A stretch of DNA of 64,000 bases from Bradyrhizobium sp. AUGA SZCCT0176 (GCF_018130145.1 NZ_JAFCMB010000025.1:1-64000), one strand, 5' to 3'. Numbered from the stretch's first letter, positions 8,546 to 17,133 are shown. Made by a program: numbers and translations. The notes: generated by a model from the letters alone, not told the origin.

Positions 8546-8722
8546 CTACCAGCGGAATGAAAAGAAAACCTTCGGCGGCAGCGGCTGCGGATTGAGCGCG
8601 ACCCAGTCCAGCCTGGAGGTAAACTGGCGCTGCAATCCGCTCACGATGATGATGCCACCCGCAACGCGGTCGAGTTCATCTGATGTCAATGCTTCGGTTT
8701 TGACGGGAGTGAAATCGGTCAT
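8546..8722 (-). CDS. Small peptide with double-glycine leader motif
   Basis: The product is 58 aa. The ATG at 8722 is preceded at good spacing by AAGGGAAG, which selects it over an upstream in-frame start at 8812. Residues 10-23 read EALTSDELDRVAGG, a typical double-glycine leader end (hydrophobic spacing plus ELxxVxGG). It is followed by a hydrophobic segment (IIIVSGL) and the tail ALNPQPLPPK near residues 42-51. Such leaders are normally cut by C39-type peptidase/ABC exporters and belong to bacteriocins and related secreted peptides. No such exporter and no modification enzyme is in the window. It lies 126 bases downstream of the LysR gene on the same strand. A bacteriocin-like role is inference. 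Confidence 0.65.
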   Translation of the reverse strand: MTDFTPVKTEALTSDELDRVAGGIIIVSGLQRQFTSRLDWVALNPQPLPPKVFFSFRW

Positions 8723-8847
8723 GGCTGTCTTCCCTTGGTTAGGCGCCGCACGATGCTGCGACGAACGGGACTTTGCCTTTCTCCGACCCGGCTTGTTTGT
8801 GATCCAGATCACTCAGCCCACGACTCGTTCCGTGACCCGTCCTGACT

Positions 8848-9753
8848 TCACGCGTCCTTTGCATAGCGCTTAAGCGAAGCTTTGAGGATCTCCAGCATTT
8901 CGTCCCTGATGAGATCGCGCGCGCCGCGGGTCCAGGCGGCTGCGAGCGGCAAGCGGTTCATGTCTGACCCCGCGAGCGGAACAAATCGAACGCCACGCGC
9001 CGCCATTCGCGATGTCCATCGTGGCACGATGGCAACGCCGAGTTCGGCCGCGACGAGGTTCACGATGGTCTGCTTTTCATTGGCAATCTGGATGATTCGC
9101 GCCTGCAGTCCAGCCTGAGCAAACAGTTTCATGGTCAGATCGTGGCTATGCGGGCGCGACCGGCGCTCGGGTACGATCAGCGGCTGTTCGGCAAGATCGG
9201 CGACGGTCACCCGTTTTCTCGACGCGAGGCGATGATGATCCGGCACCGCGACGACGGCCGTCTCGTGCAGGAGAAACAGAAATTCGAGCCGCTTGTCGGG
9301 CTTTTCCGGCGGGCGCACCAGGGCGATGTCGAGCCGGCCGGAGAGCAGCGCCGGCAACAGCCGGATCGTCTTGTCTTCCGTCAATTTCACCGTGACATCC
9401 GGTCTCTGTTCGCGAAAGTCGGAAAGCAGCATCGGCAGCAGTCCCGCCGCTGCGCTGTCGATCGCGCCGACGCGGATGATCGCGCCCTGCTTGCGGCCCC
9501 GCGCCTGGAATTTGACCGCCAGATTGTCCGCCTGCGCCAGCAGATTGCGGGCCTCCTTGAGCAGGACGACGCCATCATCGGTCAGCGTCACGCTGCGCGT
9601 CGTTCGCGTCATCAGGCGGGTGCCGAGATCGTCTTCGAGCAGGCGGATGTAACGGCCGAGCGCGGAGGGCAGCATTTCCAGCCGTTGGGCCGCGCGCCCG
9701 AAATGCAGCTCCTCGGCCGCCGCCACGAAGCAGCGAAGCTGGTGCAGTTCCAT
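8848..9753 (-). CDS. LysR-family transcriptional regulator
   Basis: The product is 301 aa, the usual length. Residues 1-60 form the winged helix-turn-helix (MELHQLRCFVAAAEELHFGRAAQRL, shown here only by its ends). They are followed by a linker helix and a periplasmic-binding-protein-like effector domain (about 90-295; for example IRVGAIDSAAAGLLP and VAAELGVAIVPR). It is transcribed divergently from the Bug receptor gene at 9889. A near-perfect palindrome at 9774-9796, between the two genes and 20 bases from its own start, is the likely operator. By position it should control itself and the receptor plus dehydrogenase genes, perhaps in response to a carboxylic acid. Confidence 0.92.
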   Translation of the reverse strand: MELHQLRCFVAAAEELHFGRAAQRLEMLPSALGRYIRLLEDDLGTRLMTRTTRSVTLTDDGVVLLKEARNLLAQADNLAVKFQARGRKQGAIIRVGAIDSAAAGLLPMLLSDFREQRPDVTVKLTEDKTIRLLPALLSGRLDIALVRPPEKPDKRLEFLFLLHETAVVAVPDHHRLASRKRVTVADLAEQPLIVPERRSRPHSHDLTMKLFAQAGLQARIIQIANEKQTIVNLVAAELGVAIVPRWTSRMAARGVRFVPLAGSDMNRLPLAAAWTRGARDLIRDEMLEILKASLKRYAKDA

Positions 9754-9773
9754 ATTTCGTCCTCCTCCGGCAG

Positions 9774-9796
9774 ATTATATCAAATATTTGTATAAT
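9774..9796. promoter_or_regulatory. Palindromic operator candidate between the LysR gene and the Bug gene
   Basis: ATTATA and TATAAT flank a central CAAATATTTG, giving a 23-bp palindrome with one asymmetric base. It contains the T-N11-A layout of LysR sites. It is strikingly AT-rich within GC-rich surroundings. The right arm TATAAT could double as a -10 box for the plus-strand gene, though no good -35 box is visible. Confidence 0.6.
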
Positions 9797-9888
9797 CGTA
9801 TGCCGATTGAAGGCGCGTGGCCTTTAGCCGTAGCGTGTCCGGAAGCGCTGAAATCAGCCAATCAACGAATTCTGCAGGGAGCGACCCA

Positions 9889-10878
9889 ATGCGGTTCAAT
9901 CGTCGTACGATCCTTTCCGGCGCCCTCGCGGCCGCGTCGCTATGGGCGTCACCCACGGCCTTCGCGCAGACCGCCTTTCCGACAAAACCGGTCACCATCA
10001 TCGTTCCGGCGGCGGCCGGAGGGCCGACCGACACCGTGGCCCGCCTGATCGCGGAATCGATGGGCCGAAGCCTCGGCCAGACCATCCTGGTCGAAAATGT
10101 CGGCGGCGCCGGTGGCACGCTCGGCATGGCGCGCGTGTCGAAGTCGGCCGCCGACGGCTACACGCTCGCGATCTGGCACATCGCGCATGCCACCGCACCC
10201 GCGCTCTACGACTCCCTCAAATATGATGTCGTCGACGATTTCGATCACCTCGGCCGCATCACCGACGTGCCGATGACCCTGGTGTCGAAGCCGACACTTG
10301 CTGCCAACAATGTGACCGAGTACGTGGCGTGGATTCGCGCGAGCGGCGACAAGGCCGTCTACGGACATGCCGGCATCGGCTCCGCCTCGCATCTTTGCAT
10401 GCTGATGCTGATGAAGGAGCTCGGCGTGCAGATGAACGGGATTCCGTATCGCGGCACCGGGCCGGCCATGAACGACCTGCTCAGCGGCCAGTTCGACGTG
10501 ATGTGCGACCAGACCACCAACACCACCAACCAGATCAAGGAAGGCAAGATCAAGGGCTTTGCGGTCACGACCAAAGCCAAAGTCTCGTCATTGCCTGACC
10601 TGCCGACGCTCGACGGCGGCGCCGTCAAGGGATTTGAGGTCTCGGCCTGGCATGCGATGTGGGCCCCGAAGGGATTGCCGAAAGAGGTGACCGACAAGCT
10701 GGTCACAGCCCTTCAGGCCGCGCTGAAGGACCCCAAGGTGATCGAGCGGTTTGCCAATCTCGGCACCGAGCCGGTCCAGGCGGAGCTGGCGACGCCGGCG
10801 GCGCTCAAGGCGCATCTAACAGCCGAAGTGCCGCGCTGGGGCGCCGTGATCAAGGCAGCAGGCGCCAAGGGAAACTGA
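9889..10878 (+). CDS. Bug/TctC-family extracytoplasmic solute receptor
   Basis: The product is 329 aa. ATG 9889 has AGGGAG 8 bases upstream; the upstream in-frame ATG at 9817 has none. The N terminus (RRTILSGALAAASLWASPTAFA) is an export signal with twin Arg at residues 5-6. The mature part has the Bug hallmarks: FPTKPVTIIVPAAAGGPTD near the start, LVENVGGAGGTLG around residue 65, and IPYRGTGPAMNDLLSGQ in the middle. Such receptors bind small carboxylates for TctAB-type carriers, but no TctAB genes are nearby. It is followed 79 bases later by a tartrate-dehydrogenase-like gene on the same strand, so tartrate, malate or a related acid is a reasonable ligand guess. Confidence 0.9.
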   Translation: MRFNRRTILSGALAAASLWASPTAFAQTAFPTKPVTIIVPAAAGGPTDTVARLIAESMGRSLGQTILVENVGGAGGTLGMARVSKSAADGYTLAIWHIAHATAPALYDSLKYDVVDDFDHLGRITDVPMTLVSKPTLAANNVTEYVAWIRASGDKAVYGHAGIGSASHLCMLMLMKELGVQMNGIPYRGTGPAMNDLLSGQFDVMCDQTTNTTNQIKEGKIKGFAVTTKAKVSSLPDLPTLDGGAVKGFEVSAWHAMWAPKGLPKEVTDKLVTALQAALKDPKVIERFANLGTEPVQAELATPAALKAHLTAEVPRWGAVIKAAGAKGN

Positions 10879-10957
10879 GCTCGAAATTGAACCCGCCGTC
10901 GCAAGCGGCCGGTCACCCATGGCTGAACAACGACATTCGCAATCCGGAGACCAATCG

Positions 10958-12034
10958 ATGAAGACGTACGCCATAGCCGCCATCCCGGGCGACGGGATCG
11001 GCACCGAAGTCATTGCCGCGGGTGTCGAGGTGCTGCACGCGCTGGCCCAGCGCGACGGCAACTTCAAATTCAAGGTCGATCATTTTGACTGGGGGTCTGA
11101 ATACTACAAGAAGCACGGCATCATGATGCCGGAGGATGGCCGCGACCAGATCGGGAACCACGACGCGATCCTGTTCGGCTCGGCCGGCGCGCCTGACGTG
11201 CCTGATCACATCACGCTGTGGGGTCTGCGGCTCGCCATCTGCCAGCCGTTCGATCAATACGCCAACGTCCGCCCGACGCGGATCCTGCCCGGCATCACCA
11301 GCCCGCTGCGCAACGTGCACGGCAAGGAGCTCGACTGGGTGATCGTCCGCGAAAATTCGGAAGGCGAATATGCCGGCGTCGGTGGCCGCGTCCACAAGGG
11401 CCTGCCGCTCGAAGTCGCAACCGACGTGTCGATCCTGACCCGTCCCGGAGTCGAGCGCATCATGCGCTTCGCCTTCAAGCTCGCGCGGTCGCGGCCGCGC
11501 AAGCTGCTCACCGTCGTGACCAAATCCAACGCCCAGCGCCATGCCATGGTGATGTGGGACGAGATCGCGACCGAGATCGCGGCCGAGTTCAAGGACGTGA
11601 CCTGGGACAAGATGCTGGTCGATGCGATGACCATGCGCATGGTCATGAAGCCGGAGACCATCGATACCGTGGTGGCCACCAATTTGCACGCCGACGTGCT
11701 GTCGGATCTCGCTGCCGCGCTCGCCGGCTCACTCGGCATCGCGCCGACCGCGAATCTCAATCCGGAGCGGACCTATCCCTCGATGTTCGAGCCTATACAT
11801 GGCTCGGCCTTCGACATCATCGGCAAAGGCATCGCCAATCCCGTCGGGACGTTCTGGTCATCGGTGATGATGCTGGAGCACCTCGGCGAGCCGGCAGCCG
11901 CGACGCGGTTGATGCAGGCGATCGAGCGTGTCACGGCCGATCCCCGCTTTCACACGCCGGACCTCGGCGGCAAGGCCAGGACCGACGAGGTCACGGCCGC
12001 GGTCGTTGCCTCCATCCACGGCGCCAACGACTGA
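10958..12034 (+). CDS. Tartrate dehydrogenase-like (isocitrate/isopropylmalate dehydrogenase family)
   Basis: The product is 358 aa, starting at the ATG at 10958 with GGAG about 11 bases upstream. It carries the beta-decarboxylating dehydrogenase features: IPGDGIGTEV at the N terminus, VRENSEGEYAG around residue 130, TKSNAQRHAMVMW around 195 (catalytic Lys), DAMTMRMVMKPETIDTVV, ATNLHADVLSDLAA (metal-binding Asp), and FEPIHGSAFDIIGKGIANP near 285. ENSEGEY plus the overall wording fits tartrate/D-malate dehydrogenases better than LeuB. These enzymes oxidise tartrate or D-malate with NAD+ and a divalent metal. It follows a Bug receptor in the same direction, under a divergent LysR regulator, consistent with a small carboxylate-use operon. 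Confidence 0.87.
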   Translation: MKTYAIAAIPGDGIGTEVIAAGVEVLHALAQRDGNFKFKVDHFDWGSEYYKKHGIMMPEDGRDQIGNHDAILFGSAGAPDVPDHITLWGLRLAICQPFDQYANVRPTRILPGITSPLRNVHGKELDWVIVRENSEGEYAGVGGRVHKGLPLEVATDVSILTRPGVERIMRFAFKLARSRPRKLLTVVTKSNAQRHAMVMWDEIATEIAAEFKDVTWDKMLVDAMTMRMVMKPETIDTVVATNLHADVLSDLAAALAGSLGIAPTANLNPERTYPSMFEPIHGSAFDIIGKGIANPVGTFWSSVMMLEHLGEPAAATRLMQAIERVTADPRFHTPDLGGKARTDEVTAAVVASIHGAND

Positions 12035-12069
12035 GATCGTGCGATCCGTCGCAGCGATCCGAAACGAAG

Positions 12070-12095
12070 AAAGGGCGACCTTGCGGCCGCCCTTT
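12070..12095 (+). terminator. Terminator after the dehydrogenase gene
   Basis: An 11-bp stem with one mismatch (AAAGGGCGACC / GGCCGCCCTTT) and a four-base loop starts 35 bases after the stop codon. The T run is short. It lies between convergent genes and may serve both. Confidence 0.7.
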
Positions 12096-12132
12096 GCATT
12101 GCCGGTTTGCTTTGCAGGTCCGGCAGAGTCCA

Positions 12133-12303
12133 TCAAGTCACGCGGACCGCGCCGGTCGACTGGCCGTACTTGTTGTGACCGACAATGTACCAATGGCCTC
12201 CCATTTGGTAATAGGTGGCCTTGCCGCCGGTGACGGCTTCGAGTTCGTGGTCGGCAAGCGCGCGCGTGTCGAGGGTATCGGCATTCCTGATCCTGGTATT
12301 CAT
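12133..12303 (-). CDS. Second small peptide with double-glycine leader motif
   Basis: The product is 56 aa. The ATG at 12303 has AAGGGAGAT about 7 bases upstream. Residues 15-27 read ALADHELEAVTGG, the same ELxxVxGG leader end seen in the peptide at 8546-8722, while the parts after GG are unrelated. The predicted mature peptide is 29 aa, rich in Tyr, Gly and His, with no Cys. There is no exporter or modification enzyme next to it; the neighbours are the dehydrogenase (convergent) and a Tat-exported metallo-hydrolase (divergent). Peptide export or a RiPP-like role is inference from the leader motif. Confidence 0.68.
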   Translation of the reverse strand: MNTRIRNADTLDTRALADHELEAVTGGKATYYQMGGHWYIVGHNKYGQSTGAVRVT

Positions 12304-12565
12304 CGCAGTATCTCCCTTTGCTCCGGGCGGCGCGACCATCGCGTCCGCTGTCCGGTGAGGAGGACAATGCCTGCTGCCGCGCCGGCGCGCTGTTCCCCAG
12401 GTGACAGGCGGGGGGCGGGTGAGAAAATGCGGGCCGGGTAGCTCCCGCACCGGCCGGCTCCGAAGATTCGGTCTGGCTTCGGCTTGCGGAAGGTCCCAAA
12501 AATCAGGAGTATTCACGCCAATGCGGGAGCCAAATCCCGGGATAAATAATTGAGGGGAGACGCCT

Positions 12566-13561
12566 ATGACGGCTTTCACGCGCCGCGATCTGTTGTCGGC
12601 TGCCGCAGGCGCGGCAGCGGCCACGAGCCTGCCGTTCAGTCAGCCAGTTCGCGCCGCGACGCCGCCAGCGGGCAAGCAGACCGCCGGCTGGTACCGCTAC
12701 AAGATCGGCAGCATCGAGGTGACCGTGGCCACCGACGGCGTCAACCGCTTCAAGATGGCGGAGGATCACGTCACCAACATCAAGAAGGATGCGGTGAACG
12801 CCGCGCTCGCCGAGGTCTTCATGGAAAAGGACATGATGACCACGCCGTACAACCCGATCGCCATCAACACCGGATCGAAGCTGGCGATCATCGATACCGG
12901 CACCGGCGAGAGCAATTACAAGAAGAGCAACGGCACCGCCGGCCAGTTCGTGACCAATCTCGCCGCCGCGGGCATCGACCGCAATGCCGTCGATGTCGTG
13001 ATCATCTCGCACTATCACGGCGACCACATGAACGGCCTCCTGATGGACGACAATTCACTGACCTATCCGAATGCCGAGATCCTCGTGCCCGCCAGGGAAC
13101 ACCAGTACTGGATGGACGACGGCGAAATGAGTCGCGCCCCCAAAGGCCGTATCGAGGGCGTCTTCAAGAATGTGCGGCGGGTGTTCACGCCGGAGGCTCT
13201 GAAGCGTGTGAGAACCTATGAGGGGGGCAAGGAAGTGATTCCCGGCGTCACCGCGCAGGGTACGCCTGGGCACTCGCCCGGCCATAGCTCGTTCGTGATC
13301 GCTTCCGGCTCGGATTCCGTCTACGTGCAATCCGATGTCACCCACGTCCCGTTCCTGTTCGTCCGTCATCCCGACTGGCACGTCTTTTACGATCAGGACC
13401 CGGCGATGGCGGAAGCGACCCGCCGCAAGGTTTACGACATGCTGGTGGCCGACAGGATGCGGGTGCAGGGTTTTCATTACCCGTTCCCGTCGCTCGCGCA
13501 TGTCGAGAAACACGGCAGCGGCTACCGGGAGATTCCGGTGATGTGGAATCCGAATATTTGA
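12566..13561 (+). CDS. Tat-exported metallo-beta-lactamase-fold hydrolase
   Basis: The product is 331 aa. The N terminus carries a twin-Arg signal (TRRDLLSAAAG, cleavage near residue 31), so it is folded before export to the periplasm. The MBL metal motif HYHGDH is at residues 149-154, preceded by DTGTGES (about 110) and followed by the third metal His in GTPGHSPGHSS, the bridging Asp in YVQSDVTHVP and a late HYPFPSLAH. AGGGGAGACG precedes the ATG. The substrate is unknown; MBL-fold enzymes of this exported type include lactonases and thioesterases. It is flanked by the double-glycine peptide (divergent) and a Bug receptor (convergent). Confidence 0.88.
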   Translation: MTAFTRRDLLSAAAGAAAATSLPFSQPVRAATPPAGKQTAGWYRYKIGSIEVTVATDGVNRFKMAEDHVTNIKKDAVNAALAEVFMEKDMMTTPYNPIAINTGSKLAIIDTGTGESNYKKSNGTAGQFVTNLAAAGIDRNAVDVVIISHYHGDHMNGLLMDDNSLTYPNAEILVPAREHQYWMDDGEMSRAPKGRIEGVFKNVRRVFTPEALKRVRTYEGGKEVIPGVTAQGTPGHSPGHSSFVIASGSDSVYVQSDVTHVPFLFVRHPDWHVFYDQDPAMAEATRRKVYDMLVADRMRVQGFHYPFPSLAHVEKHGSGYREIPVMWNPNI

Positions 13562-13575
13562 TGTGGGGTCGGCTT

Positions 13576-13712
13576 CACCTCGCCCCGCTTGCGGGGAGAG
13601 GTCGGATCGCACTTGCGATCCGGGTGAGGGGGTACAGGTCTATCAATTTGCATCAGCGTTCGCGGAGAGAGCCCTCACCCCGACCCTCTCCCCGCAAGCG
13701 CGGGGCGAGGGA
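13576..13712. repeat. Intergenic inverted repeat (convergent gene junction)
   Basis: The left arm CCTCGCCCCGCTTGCGGGGA and the right arm with CCCCGCAAGCGCGGGGCGAGG are inverted copies of each other, about 130 bases apart end to end. A GGGTGAGGG / CCCTCACCC pair lies inside. A differently worded element with the same layout is at 53556-53694. It sits between two convergent genes and could act as a bidirectional transcription stop. Confidence 0.8.
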
Positions 13713-13725
13713 GCAGTAGCCGGCG

Positions 13726-14733
13726 CTATTCCACCTTCAGCCCGAGCTGATGCACGAGCTTGCTCCACTTCTTCTCTTCCTTGTCGATGTCGTCAGCGTA
13801 TTCGGCCGGTGTCGAGGCCAGGGGATCGCCGCCTTCGATCCGGATGCGTTTTTGCACCTCCGGATCGCTGCCGAGTTTGCGCAGCTCGGCGCTGAGGATT
13901 TCGACGATCTCCGGCGGCGTGCCTGACGGCGCCAGCAGCCCGTAATGCAGCACGGCTTCGAAGCCGGGCATGCCAGATTCGTCGAAAGTCGGCACGTCAG
14001 GCAACAGCGAGAACCGCTGCTTGCTGGTGACGGCGATGGCGCGCAACTGGCCGGCCGCGATATTGCCGAGCGCCGGCGGCAGCACGCCGAACGCGACCGG
14101 CACATGGCCGCCGAGCAGGTCGTTCATCACGGGCGCCGTGCCCTTGTAGGGAATGATGGCGGCATCGATACCGGATTCGGCCTTGAACAGTTCCGCGCAC
14201 ATGTAGCCGCCGGTGCCGACCGGCGAAGTGCCGATATTGAGTTTGCCCGGCTCCTTCTTGGCGAGCGCGATCACATCAGCAACCGTCTTGGCGGCAAACG
14301 ACGGATGCGCGAGCAGGGCCACGGGCATCGATGCGACGAGACCGATCGGCGCAAAATCCTTGCGTGGGTCCATGCCGAGCTTGGTGTAGAGGCTGGGGTT
14401 GATCGAGAGGGTGCCGGTGTGGCCCAGCAGCAGCGTGTAGCCATCAGGCGCGGCGCGCGCCACGGCGCGGGTGCCGATGGTTCCTCCGCCGCCGCCCCGG
14501 TTGTCGACGGTCACGGTCTGGCGGAACGCATCGGACAGTTTTTGCGCCACCACGCGCGCCATGGCGTCGACGCCGCCGCCGGCCGGGTAGGGGACAATGA
14601 GCGTGATGCTGCGCGCTGGAAACTCAGCGGCATGCACGACCGCGCTTGCCGCCAGCGGGACTGCGAAGGCGATCGCAGATGCAAAGGTGATCACCGCGTT
14701 CATGACATTGCGACGATGTGAGAGCTTAACCAC
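13726..14733 (-). CDS. Bug/TctC-family solute receptor (second)
   Basis: The product is 335 aa, with a GTG start at 14733 placed 7 bases after GGAGGGAGG; this decides the start. It has an N-terminal export signal ending near VVHAAEF. Family motifs: FPARSITLIVPYPAGGGVD, VDNRGGGGGTIGT around residue 80, GYTLLLGHTGTL, IPYKGTAPVMNDLLGG in the middle, and an LLPDVPTFDESGMPGFE block. It binds an unknown small acid for a carrier that is not encoded here. The neighbours are an MBL hydrolase (convergent) and an MFS carrier (divergent), which do not reveal the ligand. Confidence 0.9.
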   Translation of the reverse strand: MVKLSHRRNVMNAVITFASAIAFAVPLAASAVVHAAEFPARSITLIVPYPAGGGVDAMARVVAQKLSDAFRQTVTVDNRGGGGGTIGTRAVARAAPDGYTLLLGHTGTLSINPSLYTKLGMDPRKDFAPIGLVASMPVALLAHPSFAAKTVADVIALAKKEPGKLNIGTSPVGTGGYMCAELFKAESGIDAAIIPYKGTAPVMNDLLGGHVPVAFGVLPPALGNIAAGQLRAIAVTSKQRFSLLPDVPTFDESGMPGFEAVLHYGLLAPSGTPPEIVEILSAELRKLGSDPEVQKRIRIEGGDPLASTPAEYADDIDKEEKKWSKLVHQLGLKVE

Positions 14734-15010
14734 CAGATTGCCTCCCTCCAGCGATGTCGATCCACGTTCTTATGGGTGGCCTTGTTTCACCGCAAGCCCG
14801 GCGCGCCGCAACAATCTTCATCGAATGCTCGATTGGCCTGCAAACGGAATCATGCACTGCAGCAGAGAGGTTCGATTCATCGCCTCGCGCAGCCCCTGGA
14901 AAACGGCCAACCGTCAGACCCAACCTTGAACTGCCTGCCAAGGCCGCATAGGCTCGGTGATTGGAAACGCCTGCCAGGCAACAAACAACAAGAGGGATAC
15001 CCCCCAGTCG

Positions 15011-16294
15011 ATGAGCTCCGCGTTGCGGCGCCCTTTTGCCCACCGCCGGGGCCTGATCATCGTCGCGACCTTGGCCATGGCCTATGTCGCCAGCCATTTT
15101 TTCCGCGCCGCCAACGTCACCATCGGCCTCGACCTGATGCGCGACCTCGCCATCGGACCGGAAGCCTTGGGCGCGCTGACAGGCGCGTTCTTTTTCGGCT
15201 TCGCCGCGATGCAGATCCCCTGCGGCCTTCTGTTCGACCATTTCGGACCCCGGCGCACCGTGGCTTGCATGCTGATCCTCGCCACGACAGGCGCTGCGAT
15301 CTTCACGCTGGCGCCGACCTGGCCGGTGCTGCTCACCGGCCGCGTTCTGATGGGCGCCGGCTTCGGCGTCATGCTGATCGGCAGCATGGTGGTGATCTCG
15401 CGCTGGTTTCCACCGGATCGTTTTTCCACGCTCACCGCCATGGTGCTGTCGATCGGACTGCTCGGCAATCTCTTCGCCACCACGCCGCTGGCATGGGCCT
15501 CGCAGGCCGTCGGCTGGCGCGCCGTGTTCGGCGTCGTCGTCGTCTTCATCGCACTCGCCACCATCGCCGTGTGGCTGGTGGTGCGCGACGCGCCGGCCGG
15601 CCACCCGTTTCTCGACCGCACCCCGGAGCCGCCACGCCAGATGCTGCAGGGCCTGATCGAGGTGCTGGGCAATCCGCGCCTGAGGCCGATCCTGGCGATG
15701 AATTTCTGCAACTATGCCTGCACCTTCACCGTTCAGGGCCTGTGGGGCGGTTCGTTCCTGCGCGAGGTGTATGGCATGAGCCCGATCGAGGCCGGCAACG
15801 TGCTGCTGGCCGCCGTGATCACCTACCAGCTTGGCATCGTCGCCTTCGGCCCCCTGGACCGCGTGCTCGACACCCGCAAATGGATCGCCATCGGCGGCAC
15901 GATGGTGACCATATCCATGCTTGCGACGCTGGCGCTCGCGTCCCGCCCGCCCGTCTGGGTGCCCGTCGGCGCCATCGTCGCCATCGGTTTCTTCAGCGCC
16001 TCCAGCACCATGGTAATGACCCACGGCCGCGGCATCTTCCCGGACCGGCTGATCGGGCGCGGCATTGCGACCATCAACACCGCCGTGATGCTGGGCGTCG
16101 CCTGCATGCAGACATTGTCGGGCATCATCGTCGGCGGGTTCGAGCCTCTCGCCGATGGCACCCGCTCCGAGACCGCCTACCGCGCCTTGTTCGGCGTGCT
16201 CACCGTGGTGCTGATGTCGGCCGTTGCGATCTACAGCCGCTCGCAGGACGTCAGGCCCAGCGACGAAATGCGCGCCCGGGCGGCCACCGCGTGA
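15011..16294 (+). CDS. MFS transporter
   Basis: The product is 427 aa with about 12 hydrophobic segments, the usual length for a major facilitator permease. The N-terminal half has the loop 2-3 signature region around LLFDHFGPRRTVACM and a TM4 with GRVLMGAGFGVMLIG; the C-terminal half repeats the layout. ATG 15011 follows AGAGGGA at somewhat long spacing; an upstream ATG at 14957 adds a hydrophilic stretch and is less likely. The substrate is unknown. The 276 bases upstream, shared with the divergent Bug receptor, hold nothing else I can name. Confidence 0.88.
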   Translation: MSSALRRPFAHRRGLIIVATLAMAYVASHFFRAANVTIGLDLMRDLAIGPEALGALTGAFFFGFAAMQIPCGLLFDHFGPRRTVACMLILATTGAAIFTLAPTWPVLLTGRVLMGAGFGVMLIGSMVVISRWFPPDRFSTLTAMVLSIGLLGNLFATTPLAWASQAVGWRAVFGVVVVFIALATIAVWLVVRDAPAGHPFLDRTPEPPRQMLQGLIEVLGNPRLRPILAMNFCNYACTFTVQGLWGGSFLREVYGMSPIEAGNVLLAAVITYQLGIVAFGPLDRVLDTRKWIAIGGTMVTISMLATLALASRPPVWVPVGAIVAIGFFSASSTMVMTHGRGIFPDRLIGRGIATINTAVMLGVACMQTLSGIIVGGFEPLADGTRSETAYRALFGVLTVVLMSAVAIYSRSQDVRPSDEMRARAATA

Positions 16295-16356
16295 TGCCTC
16301 GGCGCGGCGCCCTGCATGGCTTGCCATGATGCGGGTAAACCTGTGAACATGCCGCC

Positions 16357-17133
16357 ATGAACCTCGGCGCGCTGAAAAGCAATATCCGGCAGCTTTACGA
16401 AAGCGACACGCCGCTCGGCGTCCGTTTTCGCTACGCCCTGCTGGCGTTCGACATCGTCACGGTGCTGTTCATCGTCGTAACGTCGTTCCTGCCCCCAAGC
16501 GAGATCGTCGAAACGCTCGACGTCCTGTTCGGCGCGGTGATCCTGGCCGACTTCGCGGCGCGCCTGTTTATCAACCGGCGCCGGTTGCGGGCATTTACCC
16601 GCATTTCGACCTGGACCGATCTGATCGCGATCGCCTCATTCCTGGCCCCGCTGGCGGGAGAAGCGGGCGGCTTTCTGCGCATCCTGCGCACCTTGCGGCT
16701 GCTCCGCGAGGTTCAGATGCTGACCCGGCTGCGCGGCGACAGCACGTTTTTCCGGCGCAACGAGGAAGTGATCTTTGCCGTCACCAATCTTGCGGTCTTC
16801 ATTTTCGTGATGACCGCGATCGTCTACGAGACCCAGAAGTTTCGTAACGAGCAGATCACGAATTATGCCGACGCGCTGTATTTCACCGTCACGGCGCTGA
16901 CGACGACCGGCTTTGGCGACATCACCCTGCGCGGAACGGTCGGCCGCATGATTACGGTCGTGATCATGATCTTCGGCGTGACGCTGTTCTTCAATCTCGC
17001 CCGCGCGCTGCTGTCCCCGAGCAAGGTGCGTTTTCCCTGCCCCTCCTGCGGCCTGCAGCGCCACGACAGCGATGCCGTGCACTGCAAGGCGTGTGGTGTG
17101 GTCCTGAATATTCCCGACGAAGGGGCGACGTAG
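16357..17133 (+). CDS. Voltage-gated K+ channel-like protein with C-terminal zinc ribbon
   Basis: The product is 258 aa in the six-TM (S1-S6) layout. An S4-like segment with regularly spaced Arg (RILRTLRLLREVQ) is at about 108-120. The pore loop carries the filter TTTGFGD at residues 182-188 (GFGD where GYGD is more common), and S6 is at about 195-215. After S6 the tail ends with a zinc ribbon: C228 and C231 in CPSC, C243 and C246 in CKAC. It conducts K+ across the inner membrane; the zinc ribbon is an unusual ending and may couple gating to a metal or a partner. It lies alone, 62 bases after the MFS gene. Confidence 0.87.
   Translation: MNLGALKSNIRQLYESDTPLGVRFRYALLAFDIVTVLFIVVTSFLPPSEIVETLDVLFGAVILADFAARLFINRRRLRAFTRISTWTDLIAIASFLAPLAGEAGGFLRILRTLRLLREVQMLTRLRGDSTFFRRNEEVIFAVTNLAVFIFVMTAIVYETQKFRNEQITNYADALYFTVTALTTTGFGDITLRGTVGRMITVVIMIFGVTLFFNLARALLSPSKVRFPCPSCGLQRHDSDAVHCKACGVVLNIPDEGAT

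Noticed and set aside
14726..16327. 533-codon open frame on the minus strand
   Set aside because: Antisense shadow of the MFS transporter; no motif and biased composition.
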